This document shows, piece after piece, positions 56,346 to 64,000 of a stretch of 64,000 bases of DNA. A program made the position numbers and the translations under genes. Numbering within the stretch: position 1 is the stretch's first letter; each line of letters opens with the position of its first letter. The notes under the pieces were generated by a model. That model saw only the letters and a list, made by a program, of their open reading frames with translations. It ran no database searches and had not been told where the DNA came from. The stretch is taken from contig NC_080539.1 in assembly GCF_028640845.1 (NCBI RefSeq), positions 161,324,736 to 161,388,735 of the forward strand, written 5' to 3'. The DNA comes from Ahaetulla prasina. Taxonomy: Eukaryota > Chordata > Lepidosauria > Squamata > Colubridae.

Positions 56346-57954
56346 TTTTAGTCCTGGAGGAGAAGTTGCTGAGGTAATTATGTACACCAGATAGTCTCCA
56401 TACAGGAAGTACCAATAGTTAGACCTCATAGAACCTCATAGACAATTTATTACATAAATCAAATTGGTTGCCACTTACTTCTAAGCACTTCCTTACTTGT
56501 TTGACATGTGACCTTGGCTAAGTGTGGTAACATTTTCTCTTGAAAAAATAAAATTAATTAAAAAAAACATATTGTGATTGTCCTATGAGGCAATTGATTC
56601 TATCACACTTGGTGGACGTGCCCCTATTAATCCTTCGATAAGTATGAAGAAAGGCTCTAACTCAATGGTTGTCCATGTATACACCTTTGCCAAGCAAGGT
56701 GTGCGATTATGGTTGGCCTATGGTCTTCTTTATGAAGGAGCCCCATGTATATAAGATGCCATGTGTAACAGGTGTCTTCTGACATAATGACCCATAGAAG
56801 TGGGAGGCTATGTTGAAGGGAATGAGCTGTGGTTCCTCCTCATCAAGTCAAGGATACTTGGCTGAGTATCCTTACAATTCACCTTCTACCCTATCCCTGG
56901 CTCCCGTTTTCTTGGTTCACTTTTATTGTTTATCGTATTAAAATGGAGTCTAGCCAGGCCATCACATGAACTTTGGTTGAGGTTCATGGCAGAACTTCAC
57001 AGCAGCATCCAGCTAGGCTAAATATTGAACCCATTTCTGGTAAGAGGCAGAACTGGAGGCAGAACTGGAAGGCAACGGATAAATGAGGCCTTAATTTCTG
57101 AGGCTTTTTTTTTTTTTGCATAATTCCAATTTAGACAGGCAGGAGCGAAAACGTTTAAAATAAATTAATGCGGGGAAGTGACATGATGACTGTATTCTGC
57201 ATTCCAACAACAACATCATCCATCTTAGATATTACGCAGATGGTATACTGATGCAGTTCTGTGACAAGGCTACTAAGCAAATTTAGCCTAAATGCAAGAA
57301 TCCTGATTCTGTTGATGGGATGTTTAATTAATCAAAATGGATGCACATCAGGTATTCCATTTGGAGGCCGGATAATGGAGAAGCACGTATATTATGCAGC
57401 GCAGGTACACAAAGCAGAGGGCCGTGTGAGAGTATGGAGAATCCATTTCTTAAAGCTCTTCAGTACAAGCTCCAGAGAGGACTGATCAAAGAGTGGATTT
57501 GGAGAGTAATATGTCAAGATGTATTTTGAAAAGCTATAGAAAAGCACACCAGGACATTCCCTGGACATTCAACACAGCTTGTGCTCTGGTCTATCAGCTG
57601 CTTCCCCCACCCCAAGCCTGCATAGAATCCTTCCCCCCTCCCTCTTCTCTGCCACTCAGACCTAACTTTAAGACATTCTGATTGTCATGTGTCATTTTTT
57701 TTAAAGGGTGGGAAGTGAATTGGGGCATCTTCAGTCTTTCACAGACTGGAATAACAATAGAAGCTTAGAAGCTGTCTAGTTATTGTCTGGGAATTCTTGA
57801 GTGCTGAACTGTTTATCCAGTTTACTTAATTTCGGGAGCTGGCTAACATTTTCGGTGGATTTATTAGCACGCTGCAGGATTTTTATACTCTTTTATTGTT
57901 TCGAGGGAGCATGCTTAGCTTAGATGTGTTAATATATAATAATATATCTATCTA
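56346..57954. other. 1.6 kb without recognised gene
   Basis: Nothing recognised. Open frames up to 75 codons have no motif. Confidence 0.5.
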
Positions 57955-58250
57955 TCTCAGACTATAAGACATACCAGTGTATAAGACACCAAGATTTCGA
58001 AAAGTAAGTAAGAAAAAAAAAGTTTTTTGCCCTCCTCAGCCCCCAGGAGCACTCTGCAGGCCTCCCAAACCCCCTGCGCACCCTGTTTTTGCAAAAAATG
58101 GGCCCATTTTTTGCGAAAATGGGATGAGCAGGGCAGGGCTTCGGGAGGTCAAAAATGGCTGTATTCGGTATATAAGACGCACCAACATTTCTACCCTCTT
58201 TTGCGGGGGGGAAGTCCATCTGAAAAATACAGTGTATGTATTTTACCAGT
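57955..58250 (+). repeat. 'ataagac(g/a)cacc' interspersed repeat
   Basis: Text 'gactataagacatacc', 'gtataagacacc', GC-rich centre 'gggcccattttttgcgaaa' (palindromic), then 'tatataagacgcacc' and 'ctgaaaaatacagt'. I remember this type from squamate genomes but not its class. Confidence 0.5.
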
Positions 58251-58564
58251 AACATTGGGGAAAGATGCTGTAGTGAAAAAGAAGGAAAAGAAGAAGGAAG
58301 AGGGATCTCCGATCCAATCCATTAAGATTGGACATGAGACATGGTAAGGAGACAATTTTTTTGTTGTTTGTGGTTAGGGAGAGAGAAAGAGAACCTGGTA
58401 GTTTTTCTAGATTCTTTTTGGGTTTTCACACCATTAACTGATGACATCCTTGTAGAAGTGCTGGCTCTTGGTCATACCAGTTTGCAATGGTTCTTCTCCT
58501 TTTTCTCATGCTATACCCAGAAGTGGACACATCCTAAGACCCATAAAGTCTTACCTTTGACCAC

Positions 58565-58680
58565 AGGAGTGGAACAATTGTCATAACTTCAAGGATTGGT
58601 TGCAAGTAATTTTTTCCCCCAAACATTGTTGTAAGTTTGAACTGTCATTAAACAGTCAGAAGCCAAGGACTACCTGTATT
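58565..58680 (+). mobile_element. MITE M3, end fragment
   Basis: 'ttgtaagtttgaactgtca' and the terminal 'agccaaggactacctg', followed by TA. Confidence 0.65.
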
Positions 58681-59502
58681 GAAATTACCAGCTTCTATAT
58701 ATGGAACAGAAGCTAGGCAGCAATTTGTCCCTTGCTACAAGCAGCCAAATGTCTTCATCCCATTGAGGTAGGAGCACAAGATCATCTTGCTCAAATCATA
58801 CCTTGCAAGGCTGAACTTGTTAAGTTCAAACTATCCTGCTCGTTGACTGGGCTAAATCTTTGATGCCGTAGCCCTTGCTGTCATTAGGACTGCATACCTG
58901 ACATTTATTTGCCTTTTCTCTCTCCCCCCCCGCCATTTTGCGTTTTACTCTTTTTGACCGTAATTTGACTTTTCTCTCCCAGCCCTAAAAGCTCCCTGCT
59001 GACTCGATAAACCCTAATCCCATAATTTGAAACTGTTACAATAGCTTCCATTCCGCACAATGATGCTGCAGTAAGCTTTGCACGTCAAAAATGATTTCGG
59101 CTTAAATTGACGGTTAAAGATCCTCTCCGGGTTTACTGTCTGAGACTTGCTGTCAGTCTGTTTTGGTGGAAGTGAATTACTTGGTTGCCAAAAAAAAAAA
59201 AAAAAATAGAAAAAGAAAAAAGAAAAGAAAAGAAATGAAAAGAAATCCCAGCCCATCACCCATCCATAATTTAGAAGAACGGCACAAACGGATTGTCCAC
59301 TTCACGTCTTCCTTTTGTGCTTCTATTATCTGACCGGCTTTGTTTCTTTCACGATGCTGATATTCTACAAAATTGGTTGACATTTACACCAAGCAATCTG
59401 AACTTCAGCAAATGATGAGACCCAAGTGTCTTTCTTTTGCCGGGGAGTTGGGTTTGAAGTATTTTGGAGAAGATGCCCTCTGCTGCAATCCCCACTCACA
59501 GA
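58681..59502. other. No recognised feature
   Basis: An A-rich run at 59190-59240 and nothing else. Confidence 0.45.
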
Positions 59503-59510
59503 GACAAAAC

Positions 59511-59829
59511 CAGTGGTGAAATCTAAATTTTTTTACTACCGGTTCTGTGGCCGTGGCTTGGTGGGGGCATAGGGTGGCTTGGTGGGTTTGACTTGGTGGC
59601 GTGGCTGGGGAAGGATACTGCAAAATCTCCATTTCCACTCCATTCCAGGGGAAGGATACCGCAAAATTCCCATTCCCTCCCCACTCCTGGGGAAAGGATA
59701 TTGCAAAATCTCCATTCCCACCCCACTCTGGGGCCAGCCAGAGGTGTTATTTGCCGGTTTTCCAAACTGCTCAAAATTTCTGCTACTGGTTCTCCAGAAC
59801 TTGTCAGAAACTGGTGGATTTCACCTCTG
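59511..59829 (+). mobile_element. hAT MITE M1, full copy with three internal units
   Basis: Ends 'cagtggtgaaatctaa' and 'gtggatttcacctctg'; perfect duplication gacaaaac (59503-59510, 59830-59837). Three copies of the ~40-bp unit. Confidence 0.92.
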
Positions 59830-60133
59830 GACAAAACCCTTCTCAAACAACAAAAATCCACTTGTGTCTCATGTGCTGCAGTCTGTCTATTAGCAACCTC
59901 AGTAAGAGTGAACAGAGGGGAGGCAGGCACTTATGTCTGAATATGTCTGTTTGATAATAAGTACAAGAATCAATGTCTCGGTAAGGAAATACTTCCTAGA
60001 AAAAACCCCAAAACCCTCCTTATATCAATTCTTCCCAGTTCGGGAACAGATCTTTAAAACTTTGATTTGCAGAGCTTGGCTCCAAATTTGAAGGATTTAA
60101 TTTCAGTCTCATCCTCCTTTGGATGTAAAAAAT

Positions 60134-60485
60134 AAAGGTGAAGGTTCCCCTCGCACATATGTGCTAGTCATTCCCAACTCTAGGGGTCAGTGCTCATCTT
60201 CGTTTCAAAGCCAAAGAGCCAGCGCTGTTCAAAGACGTCTCCGTGGTTATGTGGCCGGCATGACTAAATGCCAAAGGCGCACGGAAAGCTGTTACCTTCC
60301 CAGCAAAGGTGGTCCCGATTTTTCTACTTGCATTTTTTACATGCTTTCGAACTGCTAGGTTGGCAGAAACTGGGACAAGTAATGGGAGCTCACCCTGTTA
60401 CGTGGCACTAGGGATTCGAACCACTGAACTGCCGACCTTTCGATCGACAAGCTCAGCATCTTAGCCACTGAGCCACTGCATCCCT
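60134..60485 (-). mobile_element. tRNA-derived SINE, family S2, well preserved
   Basis: 3' end complement 'aaggtgaaggttcccctcg', body 'aaaggtggtcccgattttt', B-box complement 'gggattcgaaccactga' and A-box complement 'cttagccactgagccac'. Confidence 0.87.
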
Positions 60486-61145
60486 CTTTGGCTGTAGGTA
60501 ATTCTAAAATGTAAATAAGCAACTGAAGTGAGCTTGAAGGGCAAGGTGTAATTGGAATAGAAATAAGCTCTTATGTAATGAGTTTGAGAGAACTTTTCCA
60601 TATGAATGGGGGGAAAAAACAACCCTGAGTAAAAATTCATATTTTATTTAGCAATCGTGACGCACATCTATGTTGGAAAGCTCCAAATAAGGAACAGCTA
60701 CCATGTTGCAAAGTAGAGAGCAGGTATCCAAGTTCTTGGGACTCTTCTTTAGGGCTGATGCTGCATCAGAGAATGTCCATTGAGTGGCAGAACAAAGCCA
60801 ACCTTGGTTGGCCCCAGAAATTAAACAGAGTTGGAAATAATTAATTTTTATAGCTAAGACTGTCAGGACTCTCCCAAGGTTGTAGGGTAGACTGGGAGGA
60901 AATCATCTGAGAGGAGACAATGGCAAATCTCTTCTGTCTGGTTTTCCAAGAAAATGACCTGGGTATTATACAAAGGGAAGCTGCATTCCTATATATGGAT
61001 TTTAAAGAAGCAGGAAATTAAGAGTATTGGCACCTTTGAACCTTGGTGTTGGCTAAGACTCCTGAGAGTTCTGCTGCAGACAATTCCTTGAGTTCATTTT
61101 TGTTGTTGTTGATTTCCTTTTCTTACTTTATAATCTTACTTTACA
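60486..61145. other. No recognised feature
   Basis: Nothing recognised. Confidence 0.4.
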
Positions 61146-61372
61146 GCCACAGTGGCGCAATGGTTAGAATGCAGTACTGCAGGTTTAATTCACTATTCAC
61201 TGCCAGGGGTTTGATTCTGACCGACTCAAGGTTGACTCATCCTTCCATCCTTCTGAGGTGGGTAAAATGAGGACTCAGATTGTTGGGGACAATATACTGA
61301 CTCTGTAAACTGGTCAGAGAGGGCTGTAAAGCACTATGGAGTAGTATATAAGTCTAAGTGCTATTGCTATAT
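61146..61372 (+). mobile_element. S1b SINE, complete
   Basis: Head 'acagtggcgcaatggttag', body 'gggtaaaatgaggactcag', tail 'gtctaagtgctattgctat'. The only full plus-strand S1b. Confidence 0.82.
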
Positions 61373-61429
61373 CAGTTTGTATAAGTTTTCATCTTAAATT
61401 TTAAAAAACCCTCTTTAATAAAAATTATG

Positions 61430-61467
61430 AGAGAGAGAGAGAGAATGAGAGAGAGAGAGAGAGAATA
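61430..61467 (+). repeat. (GA)n microsatellite
   Basis: GA dinucleotide tract with two short interruptions. Confidence 0.9.
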
Positions 61468-61959
61468 CAGTGGACACATGGAAACACATGGATGGATCTT
61501 CAAACAAATCAACCCAGAGTTCTCATTTGAGGCACAAATGATTTAACTTTATGCAATCGCCTAGTTTTGTGGAGAAGGCTGCAAGACTGGAAAAGATGGA
61601 AGGAAAGAGAAAAAGAGAATAACCAGTGAGAAGGTGGATGGACTCAGTTATAATGATGATTGGTGCACCATTGAAAAATTTGAAAGGTCAGATTAGGAAC
61701 AGATCATCATCTACTTAAATCTACTTATAGGTCGCTAGCACCTTGATGGCACATAATCAGTCAACCAACCAACCAATCAATCAATTTCTATACATCGGAG
61801 ATGGAAAGCCTTGGGAAGAATATTCAGTGGCCCATAGTTCTCTTTCTTTTAAAATTATCATTGCCTGAATTTCTCTCACTCTTTTCACATGTTTAGAGCC
61901 ATAATGCCCCATTTTTCACATGGATGTACTTGCAGACACATTTCTACATTCGCTCTCTA

Positions 61960-62023
<64 letters not shown>
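61960..62023 (+). repeat. (AC)n microsatellite
   Basis: About 31 pure AC units. Confidence 0.95.
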
Positions 62024-62026
<3 letters not shown>

Positions 62027-62826
62027 CAAATGGGCTGCTCAATCATCCTGTCCTGGGCCATCTTATTCCCTGAGGTCTGATATGATTTGAAAAGCTGAGA
62101 TTTGAATTATCAACTCAGCTTAATTAAAAAAAAATGTCCGCAAATCCTTCAAATTGCTCAGGAGGACCCGGAGCACACCACAGTCAGTTCACCTGCACAT
62201 AGGCGTGGTGAGAATTGGGAGCAGTTTCCACAGATGTTTGGAAAAAGAGGCAGCTGCTGCAGCAATTTTATTTTTAAAAGGTGGTTTGTATAGATCCCTG
62301 CACATGTCAAAGCAAGGATTTGCCTGGCTATAGTGTTCTCATGCACAAAAGTCCATTACCTGCCAAATCAATTCAAAAGCACCAATTCCAGCTGACGCTT
62401 CAGATTAGTTTGGTGATTCAGCTTGAAGGAATAATTCAAACTGAAGGTTCACTCAGCCTGTCTAGTCACCAGTTTCCAGAGAGACCTCTGTTTGTCTGGC
62501 ATTTATACCTGGGGTGTCAGAAGCGTGTGCATGTGGGGATCCCTAGCGCAGACCCAAGGCCCAGATAGAGACCTCCAGGTCTCAGCCAATCTATATTTAT
62601 TTCTCGCCGTGCCTACGGTGAGCAGCTCCGCTCTTTCCCCTTTCAAAGCATTTCATTTACTTAAACCTTGTATCCCTTGTTTCGTAACGGTGACAAAACG
62701 TGAAAGCCTCTAAGCCGAGAGATATACACAGATGACTTTTGGGAGGGTTAGGATTCAGAATGATTGAATTTAGAAAGCCATCCTCAATTCTGTCAGATTC
62801 ATGCTGTTCGCCATGCAGCTCTCTTT

Positions 62827-63447
62827 ATGTTAACGTCAATATCTTTTAATGTGATCCAGTGGTTTCCTAGGAGATGCCCTCAATGGCTGAGCTTCTCTAC
62901 TTTAGTATTGCTGGTGGATAATATCTATCTGCACCATTTGTTTGGTTCATTCAGGGTTGTTTTGCCCTTTTTCCACTGGTCATTATATTCCCTCAGGGGG
63001 CTGTTAATGGGCACTAATGAGCTGGGGAGAGAGGGAAAAATAAGTACAGGCACATTTTACCTTCACAGCTTTGACCTGCTCTGCTTTCAGGACATGCACA
63101 CCTGGCTAAAAAGAAGGGTTCAGAAATCAGGATTAGTATATCTTTGTTTCATGGTCAGCCTGCCAACGCCATCCTTAAGGATGAAAGTGTCCTTGAACAA
63201 TCAGCAATTAAAGAAGTGGGGGGGGGACTCTGAATTAGAGTTACAATTTTCATTTGGGGAAGGCAAACCCTCAAGCCTTTCTGATGGCATCATCCAGGTT
63301 GCATCCTTAATCGAAGATTACGATGCCAAACGGAAAGATTTTACCTCCTGTTTCTTAGGTTTTCCTGTCAGAAATCTATCAGCTTTGTTACAGGCTGGTG
63401 TGACAGAACACAACAAAATCGAGAGAACAGTCTTTAAGTTTCACTGA
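62827..63447 (+). other. Unexplained 206-codon open frame, probably chance
   Basis: From an ATG at 62827 the frame is open to 63447, and it is open upstream to at least 62764. It lies in DNA that matches no repeat in this window. The product would have a hydrophobic N-terminal half (FSTLVLLVDNIYLHHLF) and a more polar C-terminal half with SELELQFSFGEGKPSSLSD. No domain, signal peptide pattern or splice context convinces me. It could be an orphan gene, an old retrogene or, most likely, an open frame by chance. Confidence 0.2.
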
Positions 63448-63660
63448 GCCTGCTGTTACTGCCGGAAAAGAGGCTGACAACTTGGGTGGGATCCCATCCC
63501 AAGCTATAATTTCTAATCTGTCAAAATCACTTCCTTTTAGAGCCCCTGATTACATTAGCATGTGCTCTTCCTGATATGATTGTCTCTCTCTTAGCAGCCA
63601 CTTTCTCCTTTCAGCTGCCACAAAAGCCAATCAGATTATATGGAGGGCAGGGAAATAAAT

Positions 63661-63797
63661 AAACTCTTCTCTTCTCTTCTCTTCTCTTCTCTTCTCTTCT
63701 CTTCTCTTCTCTTCTCTTCTCTTCTCTTTATTTCTTTTTCTCTCTCTCTCCCTCCCCTCCTCTCCCCCCCTCTCCCTCCCTCCCTCTTTCTCTCTCT
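63661..63797 (+). repeat. (TCTTC)n pentamer and polypyrimidine tract
   Basis: About 13 pure TTCTC units (63664-63728), then a mixed CT tract. The 64-codon K/R/E frame opposite it is only the repeat. Confidence 0.95.
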
Positions 63798-63898
63798 GTA
63801 AATGAGTTTAGGCAGGAGTAAATCAGTCAATCCTAGATTTAGCCACTACTTGATGAAGGGCAAAACTTTAGGGAGGCAGCAGAGGAGTACTCAAAGAC

Positions 63899-63900
<2 letters not shown>

Positions 63901-63946
<46 letters not shown>

Positions 63947-64000
63947 TATTATTCGTATTTGTATACCGCCCTATCTCCCGAAGGACTCAGGGCGGTTCAC
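63901..64000 (-). mobile_element. (TTA)n and L2-like LINE or SINE 3' tip, cut by window end
   Basis: (TTA)n is followed by 'cccgaaggactcagggcgg', the complement of the shared LINE/SINE 3' end. The rest lies outside the window. Confidence 0.8.

Overview
This window is repeat-dominated DNA from a squamate reptile, most likely a snake. The evidence is the transposon mix: L2/CR1-type LINEs with a 3' tail shared by tRNA-derived SINEs, a Sauria-type SINE, BovB (RTE) ends, L1 ORF2 remnants, many hAT MITEs, and long pure microsatellites including a GATA/Bkm-type tract. I could not identify any host protein-coding exon, rRNA or functional tRNA gene. Nearly every long open frame is a decayed transposon, a microsatellite translation or chance. 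The window reads as intergenic or deep-intronic sequence.

Layout. 1-5.3 kb is a mosaic of SINE and hAT pieces with shared junctions, plus a 78-bp VNTR born inside a MITE. 5.7-6.4 kb is a MITE with a hAT MITE nested in it. 10.2-13 kb holds an LTR-like promoter segment, a Sauria SINE, an L1 3' remnant and a SPIN-like hAT element. 13.2-14 kb holds a 'gagttggcc' repeat, a 57-bp-arm inverted repeat and a SINE. 14.9-16.7 kb is the best LINE copy (L2-like RT, minus strand). 16.8-18.05 kb is an ancient CR1. 18.2-18.7 kb is a second SPIN-like copy in inverse orientation. 19-20.3 kb has two LINE 3' ends. 21-21.7 kb is an ancient L2. 22.3-22.7 kb is a BovB end. 24.8-25.4 kb is a ~590-bp polypyrimidine tract. 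28.7-29.6 kb has LINE remnants. 30.2-30.7 kb is a hairpin-rich hAT MITE. 31.85-32.66 kb is a solo LTR with a nested CR1. 34.0-35.3 kb is a hAT MITE, a (TTTA)n tract and a LINE. 39.7-40.1 kb is an RTE-like 3' end split by a palindromic hAT MITE. 41.5-44.5 kb holds two hAT MITEs, an LTR-like piece, a Sauria SINE and a BovB end. 46.9-48.46 kb is a whole Tc1-type transposon with a frameshifted DD34E transposase. 48.9-50.3 kb is a hAT-like repeat next to an L2-like LINE 3' half. 51.8-52.2 kb is the 'gagttggcc' element. 53.6 kb is a CR1 end. 56 kb is a SINE with a nested hAT MITE. 59.5-60.5 kb is a hAT MITE and a SINE. 61-64 kb is a SINE, microsatellites and a LINE tail at the window edge.

How the parts relate. 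The LINE supplies the RT and the 3' end (motif 'gccgccctgagtccttcgg') that the SINEs copy, so they are probably mobilised by it. The hAT MITEs carry 8-bp target duplications that I could read directly for most copies. They have no transposase here apart from one doubtful fragment, so they were mobilised from elsewhere. Three element types with a documented history of horizontal transfer (BovB, a SPIN-like hAT, a Tc1 element) occur within 36 kb. Family names are from memory of consensus sequences; TSDs, TIRs, frameshifts and shared junctions are read from the sequence.
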